This document shows positions 27,321 to 37,207 of a stretch of 64,000 bases of DNA, in pieces. The position numbers and the translations under genes are program-made. The notes under the pieces are model-generated. The model ran no database searches. It worked only from the letters and a program-made list of their open reading frames with translations, and was not told the origin of the DNA. The stretch lies in the NCBI GenBank assembly GCA_964389475.1, contig CAYMFD010000001.1, forward strand, positions 1 to 64,000. The letters are read 5' to 3'. Source of the stretch: CAYMFD01 sp964389475 (lineage in GTDB: Bacteria; Bacteroidota; Bacteroidia; Chitinophagales; Saprospiraceae). The stretch's first letter is position 1; the number at the start of each line of letters is the position of its first letter.

Positions 27321-27878
27321 ATGAGTAGTAAGTACACGGACAAGTCTGTAATAGAGTCGCTGTTGCGTACAGATGGTGAAGAAGCCATCAGGCTCATCTA
27401 TGCCGAGTACTATGAGGTCATGTGTAATGTCGTCTGGCGTGTACTCAACGATAAGAACACCGCAGAGGATGTGGTGCAGGAAGTGATCATGGAGATATGG
27501 CGTAAGAGAGAGACGATCGTGTTTAGTACCTCAATCTATGGATACTTAAAGCGATCGTGTGTTAATAGATCTCTCAATACTATCAGAAGAAACAAGGTGA
27601 AAATTGAGGATGACACGGCGCTGCAATATCAAGCGACTAGTGATCACACACATAATAATGTAGAAGCTGGTGACCTACAGGGTATCATAAGCAATACAAT
27701 TATGACCCTACCAGATAGATGCCGCCAAGTATTTGTCCTCAGCCGCTACGAGTACCTGTCCTACAAAGAGATAGGTGACCAGTTAGATATATCAGTTAAG
27801 ACCGTCGAGAACCAAATAGCCAAGGCGCTGAAACTCCTGAGAGCCAGCGTATCCCCCTACATGAATGAAACAGTTTAA
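27321..27878 (+). CDS. ECF-type RNA polymerase sigma factor
   Basis: 185 residues. Region 2 is visible at about 25-65 (YYEVMCNVVWRVLNDKNTAEDVVQE) and region 4 at about 130-180 (LPDRCRQVFVLSRYEYLSYKEIG, then ISVKTVENQIAKALKLLR). It lacks regions 1 and 3. It belongs to the FecI-like ECF group typical of Bacteroidota. It is followed by a FecR-like anti-sigma factor (57-bp gap), an STN-domain TonB receptor and a lipoprotein, so it probably controls uptake of whatever that receptor imports. Confidence 0.93.
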   Translation: MSSKYTDKSVIESLLRTDGEEAIRLIYAEYYEVMCNVVWRVLNDKNTAEDVVQEVIMEIWRKRETIVFSTSIYGYLKRSCVNRSLNTIRRNKVKIEDDTALQYQATSDHTHNNVEAGDLQGIISNTIMTLPDRCRQVFVLSRYEYLSYKEIGDQLDISVKTVENQIAKALKLLRASVSPYMNETV

Positions 27879-27934
27879 AAATAAATAATAGATCAAGTAG
27901 GGGGTGCCGACGAACCCCGTGTCGTAGATATAAC

Positions 27935-29017
27935 ATGGATTTAAACAGGAAGGACATAAACATCGATTTACTCGTATTTAAACATATGAGTAATGAGGCA
28001 ACACCTGCTGAGGTGGAGTTGCTAGATGCTATCTACAATGAAGGTAGTGATGCATCCTTCCACGCTAGACTAGCTCGCAGGATATGGGATCTCAGTGAGG
28101 TGCCACCCGTTTCTACGTTTAGCTATGATGTAGCTTACAACAAGTTCATGGCAGAGAGTGCAGACCTTGCATCATCGGGCAATAGTCTCGAAGATCTGTT
28201 AGACTCAAGTATACCTTCAGTGAAATTTGACGCTGGTAAGGCTTTTGCCAAATTCCAACTCGAGGTCAAGCAAGAAACACAGACTACTCCAGTCCCTACT
28301 ATGGCGCCTGTTAAGGAAGCCACTGTTCGTCGACTTAATATCAGGCGAATGGCATCTATAGCGGCAGTTATGCTTTGCGTACTTGCCACTGTATTCCTTT
28401 TGCAGCAAGACCAGGCGTTTACCACTGACGGTACTGTAGCATCAGTAATGTTAGAAGATGGTAGTAATGTTGTTATCGCACCTGGATCTAAGGTTGAAGT
28501 TATATCGGATAGAGCGGTACGACTAGAAGGCAATGCATTTTTTGATATCGAGCACAATCCCAGTAAGCCTTTTACAGTAGAGCTTAGTCAATCTGCGATA
28601 ACTGTACTTGGCACAAGTTTCACCGTAGAGGATAAAGGAGACTACGCTGAGATCTCTCTGAGAGAGGGTAGTGTACGATTAGAAGATGAGGATGAGTCTA
28701 TTACAATCAAGCCAGGCGAAAAAGCTATAGCCGTCAATGGTAAGCTGCTACGTGCGACGGTCCTTAGTCCTAATGCTTATTCTCTAGCTACAGGCTACCT
28801 TACTTTTGACCAGACTCCTATCGAGCAAGTGCTAGGCGATCTTATGCGTCATTACAATATGTCGCTATCTAGTAATCTAGATGGCTGTACACTGACTGCG
28901 AGTCGACTTGATCTTGATAGTGGTGTTGATGCCCTAGATAGAGTGGCTAAAGTGCTTGGTGCTGAAGTCATTATGACAGATCAAGGCTATCATCTACAGG
29001 GTACTTCTTGTAACTAA
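27935..29017 (+). CDS. FecR-family anti-sigma factor
   Basis: 360 residues. The cytoplasmic N-terminus (to ~137) would hold the sigma factor; a transmembrane segment spans about 138-157 (MASIAAVMLCVLATVFLL). The periplasmic FecR domain follows (~165-260, DGSNVVIAPGSKVEV to GSVRLED), and the C-terminal ~75 residues (TFDQTPIEQVLGDLMRHYNM) are DUF4974, the part that is thought to meet the STN domain of the cognate receptor. Gene order sigma-FecR-receptor supports a cell-surface signalling cascade. Confidence 0.92.
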   Translation: MDLNRKDINIDLLVFKHMSNEATPAEVELLDAIYNEGSDASFHARLARRIWDLSEVPPVSTFSYDVAYNKFMAESADLASSGNSLEDLLDSSIPSVKFDAGKAFAKFQLEVKQETQTTPVPTMAPVKEATVRRLNIRRMASIAAVMLCVLATVFLLQQDQAFTTDGTVASVMLEDGSNVVIAPGSKVEVISDRAVRLEGNAFFDIEHNPSKPFTVELSQSAITVLGTSFTVEDKGDYAEISLREGSVRLEDEDESITIKPGEKAIAVNGKLLRATVLSPNAYSLATGYLTFDQTPIEQVLGDLMRHYNMSLSSNLDGCTLTASRLDLDSGVDALDRVAKVLGAEVIMTDQGYHLQGTSCN

Positions 29018-29164
29018 TCCCAGCGGCAGCTTCTCTTCTTTTGTTACCTTTTTAATTCTCTTACGTCTTAGGTGTGCTCGACTACCGCCATTAGGTACGG
29101 TATTTGATGTAGATACATATGATGATCTTATTTAATATAAGGTCAATACATCTACAGCCCTAAG

Positions 29165-31795
29165 ATGAAGCAAACGCTAGTACTACTTCTATTTACACTT
29201 GTTGCTACGATAGCATGGGGTCAGTCTCCTGTGCAAAAAAGGATAGACTACATAGCTATCAATAAGCCACTAGCGGTAGTACTCAACGATCTCAGCCGCA
29301 AGACGAGTGTACCCATTGTATTTTCTGAGTCCAAGATACCTCGTCGTAAGAAGATCAGTATCCAGGCAGATGATGAACGACTGATCGATATTGTCAAGGC
29401 CGTTATCAAGGGCACGAGACTCAGGGTAGAGGTAGCAGGCAATCAGATTCTGATATTCAGACCAGACAGGAATGCCGACGGATCTTATACCCTATCTGGT
29501 TACATACGAGATAGCATCACCGCAGAGCCTCTGGGCTTTGCCGATGTTTACGATATCGAATCTCAGCGATCTGCTAGAAGTAATAGTCAAGGATTCTACA
29601 GTCTCACACTGCCATCAGGCTACTATGAGATAGCGTATAGTTATCTGGGTTATGCGCAGGATACTGTACTGGTAGATTTTAATCTCGACAATCAGATAGA
29701 TCGTCGCATGGTGTCTAATGTAAGGATCAATGAGGTCGTCATCAAGGACTCACCCGACGTGGATGCCTATAAGGAGGCAGCGGACGTGCACCATGTGTCA
29801 CGTGGTAAGATGGCTGCAACGGCAACGCTTGGAGGCGAGGTTGATGTCATGCGTCACCTACAGTTGCTACCTGGTGTGTCTAGCGGAGCAGATGGCTTCG
29901 GTGGTCTTAACGTGAGAGGTGGCTCAGATGACCAAAATCTCATTTTGTATGATGGTGTACCAGTATACAGTACCGAACATGTTTTTGGTCTGTTGTCGAT
30001 TTTCAATAGTGATATCGTAGCATCGGCTGACTTCTATAAAGGTAACTTCCCTACTAGATATGCTGGCCGTCTGTCCTCAGTCGTCGACGTTAAGACTAGG
30101 AGGGGTAATACCAAGAAAGTGTCGGGCTCAGCGTCAATCAGCACGCTAGCAGCTAAGGTCATGCTCGAGGGTCCACTCGTGCCCAACAAGGAGCATACGT
30201 TTTTGGTGAGTTACAGACGTACGTACATAGACCCATGGCTCAAGCTAGCCACAGATTTTCAAAATAGAAATCTCAATCGAGACGGGAGTACCAGCTATAG
30301 TTTTAGTGACCTCAATGGTAAACTATCGTTTAAGATCAACGATAAGAACTACCTGTCTATTAATTACTATGGTGGCCAAGACGGCCTTCGTAACTCCTTT
30401 ACCACAGCCAATAATATTACGACAGGTTTTCGGGATTTTAGTGTCGTTAACTGGGACTGGCAGAACGATATGGTCAGTTTGAACTGGGATCGGCAGCTGG
30501 GTGATAAGGCGTACAGCAAGGCAGTAGCTTACTACACCTCGTATGAGCTCAATACCTTTGACCACAGTAAGCTGTTTTCTGATACAGCTGTCGTTACAAC
30601 TTTATACGATGCCTCGGTATTTCGCAGTAGGATTATCGACAGGGGTGGTAAGTGGGATCTTACGTATAGCCCGAGTAGTAAGCACGAGATCCAGGTAGGA
30701 GGTGGAGGAGTTCTTCATAAATTTGAACCGGCACTTAACTCGACGTCTCACTTTGAGGCAGATCTACCTGTAGAGGAGGTCTTAACTGCTGAGGACTTAC
30801 TCGAGCCTATTGTGCCAGACGATATATTTACGATCGAGCTTAATGCATATCTCGGCGATGTCTACAGACCTAGTAGCAATATAGAGTGGCACATTGGCTT
30901 GCATGCCAATGGTTTATTGACGGATAACAGAGAATTTGTTAACTTGCAGCCTCGTTTAGCGTTCCGTGCTTCCAGCGGAAAAAGTTATGTCAAGGCTGGT
31001 ATCAGCCGTATGGCACAAAATCTCCATCGTCTACAAAGTAGTGGTCTTGGTTTTCCGTCAGCCGTCTGGATACCTGCGACTGATAGGGTAGGACCTGCTA
31101 TGAGCTGGGTGAGCACGCTTACTGTAGGTACCGCATTTACTAGCGACATACAGTTTGTGACCTCAGCCTACTTTAAACGTCTAGAAGGCGTAAGCACCTT
31201 ACTAGAAGGGGCTTTGACTCCGATCGGACAAGATAGACTGTGGGAACGATTGATACCGCAAGGAAAGGGTACCGCCTATGGTTTTGAGGTGGCATTTGAC
31301 AAACTAGTAGGTAGAACTATCTGGAACGCTAACTACACTTACGGAGTAAGCACCAGAGATTTCGTAGATGTAAATGCTGGCCAGTCGTTTGACTTTACGT
31401 ACGATCGACGGCATCAAGCTAAACTATCGCTTACCCATAGAATCAGTGGCAATCTAGAAGTAGCTGCCAACTACATTTATGGCACAGGTAACCCTATTAC
31501 CGAACCGGCAAGTTCATTTATTGACGAGACTACAGGTGTTCCAGTACTACTGTTTCCTGGTAGAAACAATAATAGATTGCCCGACTACAGGAGGTTAGAT
31601 GTATCATTTAGCTTCTATAACACGATGAAATTCGGAAGGCAAAAAGTTACCCTCGGACTTTACAACGTATTTAACGACAAAAACTATGTCTTTAGTGATG
31701 TTGCTAGAAGTAGCAATAACCCCGAGACATTCGAACTACTAAGATATACCGTCGTACCACTATTTCCCTCGCTGAGCTATAGTTTGGCGTGGTAA
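29165..31795 (+). CDS. TonB-linked outer-membrane receptor with STN signalling domain
   Basis: 876 residues. Signal peptide 1-20; STN domain about 25-105 (YIAINKPLAVVLNDLSRKTSV, then IVKAVIKGTRLRV), the signal-transducing domain of transducer receptors; carboxypeptidase-D regulatory-like domain about 108-185 (TLSGYIRDSITAEPLGFADVY); plug about 220-320 (HLQLLPGVSSGADGFGGLNVRGG, SSVVDVKT); then the 22-stranded barrel ending in SYSLAW. It imports an unknown ligand with TonB energy and should signal through the neighbouring FecR-like protein. The partner is a DUF4249 lipoprotein rather than SusD, which makes a glycan substrate unlikely but does not exclude it. Confidence 0.92.
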   Translation: MKQTLVLLLFTLVATIAWGQSPVQKRIDYIAINKPLAVVLNDLSRKTSVPIVFSESKIPRRKKISIQADDERLIDIVKAVIKGTRLRVEVAGNQILIFRPDRNADGSYTLSGYIRDSITAEPLGFADVYDIESQRSARSNSQGFYSLTLPSGYYEIAYSYLGYAQDTVLVDFNLDNQIDRRMVSNVRINEVVIKDSPDVDAYKEAADVHHVSRGKMAATATLGGEVDVMRHLQLLPGVSSGADGFGGLNVRGGSDDQNLILYDGVPVYSTEHVFGLLSIFNSDIVASADFYKGNFPTRYAGRLSSVVDVKTRRGNTKKVSGSASISTLAAKVMLEGPLVPNKEHTFLVSYRRTYIDPWLKLATDFQNRNLNRDGSTSYSFSDLNGKLSFKINDKNYLSINYYGGQDGLRNSFTTANNITTGFRDFSVVNWDWQNDMVSLNWDRQLGDKAYSKAVAYYTSYELNTFDHSKLFSDTAVVTTLYDASVFRSRIIDRGGKWDLTYSPSSKHEIQVGGGGVLHKFEPALNSTSHFEADLPVEEVLTAEDLLEPIVPDDIFTIELNAYLGDVYRPSSNIEWHIGLHANGLLTDNREFVNLQPRLAFRASSGKSYVKAGISRMAQNLHRLQSSGLGFPSAVWIPATDRVGPAMSWVSTLTVGTAFTSDIQFVTSAYFKRLEGVSTLLEGALTPIGQDRLWERLIPQGKGTAYGFEVAFDKLVGRTIWNANYTYGVSTRDFVDVNAGQSFDFTYDRRHQAKLSLTHRISGNLEVAANYIYGTGNPITEPASSFIDETTGVPVLLFPGRNNNRLPDYRRLDVSFSFYNTMKFGRQKVTLGLYNVFNDKNYVFSDVARSSNNPETFELLRYTVVPLFPSLSYSLAW

Positions 31796-31883
31796 TGGTA
31801 GTAGGTACGTGTGGTAACTCTAGGAAATCTACAAGACCTACTAACCGTACTATGAAGCCTAACTAGTATTTAATATTACCAAC

Positions 31884-32792
31884 GTGAGAACACCTTTACT
31901 CTGTTTTTTATTTTTTCTTTTAACTATCCTTTCCATAGGCTGTGCTGACCCATTGCCCCTAGATGAGGTGTCCGAAGACCAGAAACTTATGCTCTGGTGT
32001 GAGGCAATGATAGGTGGGGAGATCACCGCTCGATTGCAGAGGACCACGCCACTAGATGGTCGTGTGCAGGGTGGTATCGATAGTACTGCGACGATATCCA
32101 TACGCTATACAGACGGTATAGATCAGATTATCAATCTACTATGGGAGCCTACAAGGCAACTGTACACCGCTGGTGAGTTCGGTAAGTTGAAAGCCAACGA
32201 ACGAACAATCATCACAGCTAGTGTCACTGACAATGCTGACCTAGACGTACAGGCCACTATGGTACATCCACTCAGCCGTAGACTAGACAGTATATCACTC
32301 GACAGTGAACTACAAGTCAAAAATGACCAACACGCTATATCTGTAAGCCTTCATGTGCCCAGACAGTCATCGTCACTCGCAGAGTACTATCACATCATAC
32401 CATTGCGCCGAGCATCTTACTTATCCACACAAGGTGTGCGAGAGGGTGGTCTGGAGTCTATGACTGTTGATAACGTATGGAACAATAACCTAGTGGTACA
32501 ACCACTCAGTAATCAGGCAGGCATACTAGTAGATGCTAGCCGTCTCGATGGACAACCTGTGCAGCTAGACTTGCTATCGCAGGAGTTAGATGGTAATGAG
32601 ATGACTACTGCACTAGAGTTTGAAGTGCGGTCAGTGACTAAAGACTACTTCTACTATCATTCTGCTCGTAGCAGGATGTTAGTCGACCATACAGACCCTA
32701 ACCAGACGCCAGTAATTATGACTGGCAATGTCAAGAACGGTTACGGCCTTTACAGCTCCTATATCACTACACGGTCGTCTATAGAGCTATAG
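31884..32792 (+). CDS. DUF4249-family lipoprotein
   Basis: 302 residues from a GTG start; there is no ATG that keeps the signal peptide. A lipoprotein signal ends at Cys20 (LLTILSIGC-ADPLPLD). The C-terminal pattern DYFYYHSARSRM and GNVKNGYGLYSSY agrees with DUF4249, a Bacteroidota family regularly encoded right after TonB receptors of the carboxypeptidase-regulatory type, as here. Probably a surface accessory protein of the receptor. The sequence is beta-rich and no catalytic residues can be named. Confidence 0.72.
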   Translation: MRTPLLCFLFFLLTILSIGCADPLPLDEVSEDQKLMLWCEAMIGGEITARLQRTTPLDGRVQGGIDSTATISIRYTDGIDQIINLLWEPTRQLYTAGEFGKLKANERTIITASVTDNADLDVQATMVHPLSRRLDSISLDSELQVKNDQHAISVSLHVPRQSSSLAEYYHIIPLRRASYLSTQGVREGGLESMTVDNVWNNNLVVQPLSNQAGILVDASRLDGQPVQLDLLSQELDGNEMTTALEFEVRSVTKDYFYYHSARSRMLVDHTDPNQTPVIMTGNVKNGYGLYSSYITTRSSIEL

Positions 32793-33022
32793 GCTTTTCA
32801 TAGTATTTTGGTGTAATGGCTGTTTAAAAAGGCTATTACCATCTGCCCTATCACCATGTGATGGGATTTTTGCGTTAGGGGTAGGTGGTCCTTTCATCTA
32901 GTGAGAGTAAAATCGTATCGGTAGCAGTTCATGTAATTTTGGGGAGCAGATGGTGTCATCTAGGATATAGCGTTTCTTTTCTACGAGATCGTATTATACA
33001 CAAGTGCAGTCTGACTGGCATG
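32793..33022. other. Gene-free 3' flank of the receptor operon
   Basis: After the terminator at 32846-32871 I find no recognisable gene or RNA up to the small leftward ORF at 33023. The whole region to the peroxidase gene end at 33399 holds only that doubtful ORF and the terminator at 33335-33374. Confidence 0.4.
32846..32871 (+). terminator. Intrinsic terminator of the receptor operon
   Basis: CCCTATCAC, loop CAT, GTGATGGG then ATTTTT: an 8-bp stem with one bulged T followed by a T run, 54 bp after the DUF4249 stop. Confidence 0.7.
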
Positions 33023-33259
33023 TCATGCTATATGATCGTCGCAGACTCTACTGGTGTCCTTACCTTCAGCGAATGAGCTGGAATAGCGATGCACAAATGA
33101 GTCGTGGAAGGCTGTGAACCTTACTGTCAGAAGCAGAACACTTTCTAGGTAGAGCGGCTGCTTCTCTCCATCGATCGTCAACTCCACCTCTCTACTATTG
33201 TATGCCCCTGCTATGACGCCTAGTCTAGGTACTAAGTGATTGAGCGATACGAATACCAT
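33023..33259 (-). CDS. Hypothetical 78-residue protein, doubtful
   Basis: An open frame with ATG at 33259 and a plausible residue mix (VSLNHLVPRLGVIAGAYNSREVEL). Just upstream on its strand is GATCTTCG, 3 nt before the ATG, which resembles the TATCTTTG-type -7 boxes set close to other starts in this window. No family is recognised, no membrane segment is clear, and it may be a remnant of a larger gene. Confidence 0.28.
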   Translation of the reverse strand: MVFVSLNHLVPRLGVIAGAYNSREVELTIDGEKQPLYLESVLLLTVRFTAFHDSFVHRYSSSFAEGKDTSRVCDDHIA

Positions 33260-33334
33260 AATCGAAGATCAAGTCTTATTACTAAAATGCAGACCTACAT
33301 TTCTATGGTATACGTAATTATTGAAGTAAAAGAA

Positions 33335-33374
33335 AAGAGCCCGAGCATGGGATTTATACCATGCTCGGACTCTT
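33335..33374. terminator. Intrinsic terminator of the peroxidase gene
   Basis: A 16-bp stem (AAGAGCCCGAGCATGG and complement, one mismatch) with an 8-nt loop and, on the minus strand, a pyrimidine-rich tail. It lies 25 bp past the peroxidase stop. Confidence 0.83.
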
Positions 33375-33398
33375 CTTTAGTTGTTCTTGGGTGTCTTA

Positions 33399-34748
33399 CT
33401 AGTTACAGCCTAGGTCTTGTTGTGACTGAGGATCATTGTTGGGGAAGCACAGGCCACTAGGTACGCTTGTAGGCTGAAATCTCTCCATGTCGGGATCTCG
33501 TAAAGACTTGTCTAAGAAGGCGAGTAGGTCGCCCTTCTCCTCTTCGGAGAGACCAAGGGGTAAGAATTTTTCACTCATTTGCTCTTGAGCTACGTTCGGG
33601 TTTTCTTTCTGAGCGAGGTCCTTGTAGTCGATTACTTCTCTTAGGGTAGTACGACTAGCTCCATGGAAGTAAAACTGCGCATCACCTACATTGTATAGAC
33701 CTGGTACTTTAAACTTAAAGTTGTCTTCAGGATTTAGTGTAAAGCCTCCTCGACCTAAGTTACGCTTGTCTTCTGGGTGGGCATCATAGCTGGGCAACTG
33801 GTACATATCATTGACACCTAGCGCATGGAACTCTAAGGAACCTAAGTTTTTACCGAAGTGGCAGTTGGAGCAATTTGCCTTACTAAAGAAGAGGACACCT
33901 CCTCTCTTTTCGGACTCGCTTAGGGCATCGTTATTACCTTTTAGCCAGTCCTGAAAAGGTGCCTGATCACTGATGATACTCCTTATGTATGCTGAGAAGG
34001 CAAAACTTGCCGTCGTAGTGTTGTAGCGATCGTCCTCTGGTACATCGGCGAATACTTGGTCGTATAGCTCGATATAGCCCAGTTCTTCTAGCAGAGGCTT
34101 ATTGATGGTAATACGGTGAGTTACGAGGCCGTCAATATTTTGAGTCTCGATTCCCGACATACCAAGGTGGTTGAGCTGCGTTACAGCATCTGTGTCCCAT
34201 ACGTCTTCGGTACCTTCGTTGATACCACCGGCACCGAACTGACCATTCCAAAATGTGTTTTCTACGAAGCCAACGTTAATCATACTGAGAGGCCTAGCGG
34301 ACTGCACATCTAGTTCAGCTTCTGTGTAGTCGCCCGAGTTCATTACCCTGTTCTCACCATTAACACCAAATGCAGCACCACCATCAGCTATACCCTGGAA
34401 CGAACCAGGTCTGAAGGCCGCAGAAGGGATGTGGCAAGTACCGCAGCTGTATGTGCCTATGCCTGACTCATGAACAGCGTCTTGCGCTAGACCTGGATCA
34501 AAAAACATCATTTTACCCAGTTCCACCTTTTCGGGGGTCAACGGGTTGAGAGGTTCCTGTGGGATGTTGTCCAGGTCACCAGTCTCTGGCAGGATGTAGT
34601 AAGAAGCGTTACCGTCAGGCGATTCGCTTGCTATCAGCCGGCGCAGCTGGTCATCTAACTCGATCGTATTATCCATACGATCTTTGGTACACGATGTGAT
34701 CAATAACATCGCTGTAAGGCCGCCAATAAGGGAGATTAATCTAATCAT
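33399..34748 (-). CDS. Di-haem cytochrome-c peroxidase-type lipoprotein
   Basis: 449 residues from the ATG at 34748, which places a lipoprotein Cys at residue 20 (GGLTAMLLITSC); the frame is open 17 codons further but that would bury the signal. Two c-type haem sites: CGTCH at 102-106 and CSNCH at 293-297, the arrangement of the CcpA/MauG family, with the preceding KVELGKMMFFDP typical of it. It should act in the periplasm as a peroxide reductase or in MauG-like oxidation; the family alone does not tell which. It is the only gene of its unit. Confidence 0.9.
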   Translation of the reverse strand: MIRLISLIGGLTAMLLITSCTKDRMDNTIELDDQLRRLIASESPDGNASYYILPETGDLDNIPQEPLNPLTPEKVELGKMMFFDPGLAQDAVHESGIGTYSCGTCHIPSAAFRPGSFQGIADGGAAFGVNGENRVMNSGDYTEAELDVQSARPLSMINVGFVENTFWNGQFGAGGINEGTEDVWDTDAVTQLNHLGMSGIETQNIDGLVTHRITINKPLLEELGYIELYDQVFADVPEDDRYNTTTASFAFSAYIRSIISDQAPFQDWLKGNNDALSESEKRGGVLFFSKANCSNCHFGKNLGSLEFHALGVNDMYQLPSYDAHPEDKRNLGRGGFTLNPEDNFKFKVPGLYNVGDAQFYFHGASRTTLREVIDYKDLAQKENPNVAQEQMSEKFLPLGLSEEEKGDLLAFLDKSLRDPDMERFQPTSVPSGLCFPNNDPQSQQDLGCN

Positions 34749-34889
34749 GGGAAATCGGTATTGTCGTCTCAAAAATTCGGTCGAGTAAAGATAAGCCACC
34801 CGCTTTTCTTTACTGCAATCTTAAGACAGACTTTAACATTATAGATGATGATTTTATGTTATTTGAAGGTCTAGAGGCCCATTATAGGC

Positions 34890-34897
34890 TATCTTTG
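34890..34897 (+). promoter_or_regulatory. -7 box TATCTTTG of the nucleotidyltransferase gene
   Basis: Perfect TAnnTTTG, 38 nt before the ATG at 34936. A TTTG at 34862-34865 is 24 bp upstream, slightly too far for an ideal -33. Confidence 0.5.
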
Positions 34898-34935
34898 ATC
34901 TTCTAAAATATAGTTCACCAATAGTAAGACACAAA

Positions 34936-35841
34936 ATGAGCAAACCAACCCTATTGATTTTAGCTGCTGGTATGGGTAGTAGATATGGCGGATTAAAGCA
35001 AATCGATGCATTCGGTCCTAATGGAGAGGCGATTATTGAGTACTCGATCTATGATGCTGTCAGGGCAGGTTTTGGTAAGGTGGTTTTTGTAATTAGGTCG
35101 TCCTTTCAAGATGCCTTCGTGGAGGCTTTTGCTGGTAAGTTTGAGGATAAGATAGAGGTGGCATACGTACACCAGGACCTGCATGACGTACCGTCTTTCT
35201 TTACAGTGCCTGAGGATAGAGAGAAGCCATGGGGAACTGCACATGCCGTATGGGTAGCTCGTCACGAGATAGATGGACCCTTTGGTGTGATCAATGCGGA
35301 TGATTTTTATGGCCGCTCGTCTTATGTAGCGCTACATGATTTTCTTGTCGGTCATGCGGATCAGAAGGATTATGCTGTGATCAGTTACTACCTAGGTAAT
35401 ACGTTGTCTGACCACGGTACTGTCAATAGAGGTGTTTGTCATCAGACGCCAGAGGGCAACCTGTCACATATAGTCGAAACCCTCAAAATAGGTAAGGATG
35501 GTGGCAAGGCGAGTTACACCGATGAGGGTGGTAGTAAGCAGATGCTAGAGCTCAAGACGCTGGTGAGTATGAATATGTTTGGCTTCTTGCCGTCGTACTT
35601 TGATTATGCGTCTGAGCAGTTTGCCACATTCTTAAAAGAGCGAGGAAGTGAGGACAAGTCTGAGTTCTTCATACCACTGATGATGGATACCTTGATCAAA
35701 AGCGGAAAGCTCAATGTCAAAGTCATCGACACCGATGCCTCTTGGTTTGGTGTTACGTACAAAGAGGATAAACCCTTCGTGCAGCAGCAGCTCAATGACT
35801 TAATCACGGCTGGCGAGTATCCGGCCGATCTCTGGTCTTAG
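34936..35841 (+). CDS. Sugar-phosphate nucleotidyltransferase-like protein
   Basis: 301 residues. The N-terminus LLILAAGMGSRYGGLKQ is the nucleotide-binding loop of NTP-transferase enzymes (LxAGxGxRxxxxK), and FGVINADDFYGR provides the metal-binding acidic residues. The family makes NDP-sugars or related activated compounds; the closest Bacteroidota group is usually just called nucleotidyltransferase and the sugar is unknown. No sugar pathway genes flank it. Its stop overlaps the stop of the convergent hydrolase by 4 bp. Confidence 0.83.
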   Translation: MSKPTLLILAAGMGSRYGGLKQIDAFGPNGEAIIEYSIYDAVRAGFGKVVFVIRSSFQDAFVEAFAGKFEDKIEVAYVHQDLHDVPSFFTVPEDREKPWGTAHAVWVARHEIDGPFGVINADDFYGRSSYVALHDFLVGHADQKDYAVISYYLGNTLSDHGTVNRGVCHQTPEGNLSHIVETLKIGKDGGKASYTDEGGSKQMLELKTLVSMNMFGFLPSYFDYASEQFATFLKERGSEDKSEFFIPLMMDTLIKSGKLNVKVIDTDASWFGVTYKEDKPFVQQQLNDLITAGEYPADLWS

Positions 35842-37136
35842 CTAGACTGAAGTTTATTGGAAAGCTCTCTGATGAAGTCATTAGCGGGCCATGTATCGCT
35901 TAGACCTATTCGCACGACGACTATGTCTAGTGATGGTATGATCAGTACATACTGACCTTGATAGCCCGATGCCCAGTAGGTGTCTTCAGGCGCATCTGCT
36001 AGCGTAGCTTTATCTGCATTGAGCCAGAAGTGAGCTCCATACTCTGTGCCGCTAGCAGGGGTGAGTTGTCTCGTGTAGTCGACCCAGCCTTGAGGTAGTA
36101 TTCGCTTGCCATCGAATACACCATCATTGAGGTATAGCAGACCAAATTTCGCCCAGTCGCGAGCTGTCGCATAGCCGAAGCTGCTCATGATGAAGGTGCC
36201 CCTCTCGTCGGGCTCTATGAAGGCGGATGTCATATGGACCTTTTTAAAGATGCGGTCTTTCGCTACTCGCCAGTAGGTACGGTCTTTGTCGATTGTCTGT
36301 CTGATCAATGCCGACAGGAGATTGCTAGTGCCGCTGCTGTATTGCCAGTGCTTACCAGGTGTATGGGCGAGTGGCTGGTCTATAGCCGTAGCGACGGCAT
36401 CCTCTGCCATAAATAGCATCTCTGTAGCATCACCAGCCTTGGTGTAGTCTTCCTCCCAAGCTAGTCCAGAAGTCATCGTCAGCAGGTGGTTTAGGGTTAT
36501 GTTTTTTCGATCGTCATGTGCCCATTCTTCGAATAAATTGTCTTGATCTAGAGAAAGTAGACTATCCGCTACCATTGTGCCTATGATGGCATTGACTATA
36601 CTCTTGGTCATAGACCAGCCGAGTAGGGGAGTTGAGGCCGTGACCTCTGGGCTGTAGGCTTCACCCAATATGTCGCTACCCTTAAGTACCACGATAGCTC
36701 GGGTCTTGTGTGTAGGGTCACTGTACTGTTCGACGAGCTCTTGGATGTCCGTTTCTATTCGAGGAGTAAGCACCTTTTTAGGGTAGGTGACGGCTAGGGT
36801 GTTACCTAGTGGAAATCTTATATTGTAGTCATCCTTACCATCGATGACGCTACAGCCAAAACCTTGCTTCCATCGAGCAGTCGTACTCGCCAGGCCCATG
36901 ACACTAGCTGTAACCTCAGCACTAGCCTGATCTACATCGAGGCTGGCGTATTTAAGAAAGCTGTAGTTGAGGTCCGTACTTGCTACAGATTCTACTGACC
37001 TGTCGGCGCTAAAGATATTCGTACAGGCTACCTTGGCTGCATAGCCACTGATGATGGGTAGTTTGTCTCGTTGTGTGAGTACTACTGCGAGTACTACGAT
37101 GGCAAGAACTAGGAGAAGTAAAACCGCCTTTTTCAT
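35838..37136 (-). CDS. Serine hydrolase of the beta-lactamase / class C fold
   Basis: 432 residues with an N-terminal signal anchor (4-20). The SxxK motif is S175-M-T-K178 in GWSMTKSI, and the second motif Tyr-Ser-Ser (QYSSGTSN) follows about 105 residues later, where the Tyr of a YxN motif is expected. The family includes esterases and penicillin-recognising enzymes; nothing here identifies a lactam substrate and resistance should not be assumed. Probably periplasmic, tethered to the inner membrane. A TATCTTCG sequence lies upstream on its strand, 16 nt before the ATG. Confidence 0.85.
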   Translation of the reverse strand: MKKAVLLLLVLAIVVLAVVLTQRDKLPIISGYAAKVACTNIFSADRSVESVASTDLNYSFLKYASLDVDQASAEVTASVMGLASTTARWKQGFGCSVIDGKDDYNIRFPLGNTLAVTYPKKVLTPRIETDIQELVEQYSDPTHKTRAIVVLKGSDILGEAYSPEVTASTPLLGWSMTKSIVNAIIGTMVADSLLSLDQDNLFEEWAHDDRKNITLNHLLTMTSGLAWEEDYTKAGDATEMLFMAEDAVATAIDQPLAHTPGKHWQYSSGTSNLLSALIRQTIDKDRTYWRVAKDRIFKKVHMTSAFIEPDERGTFIMSSFGYATARDWAKFGLLYLNDGVFDGKRILPQGWVDYTRQLTPASGTEYGAHFWLNADKATLADAPEDTYWASGYQGQYVLIIPSLDIVVVRIGLSDTWPANDFIRELSNKLQSS

Positions 37137-37207
37137 ATCTCTAAATTTATTCGAAGATATGATTTAACTGATTACCAATATATTAAATATGACGATAATT
37201 TGTAATG

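Noticed and set aside
35838..37136. Antibiotic-resistance beta-lactamase
   Set aside because: The SxxK and Tyr motifs only place it in the broad serine-hydrolase fold; no substrate evidence is present.
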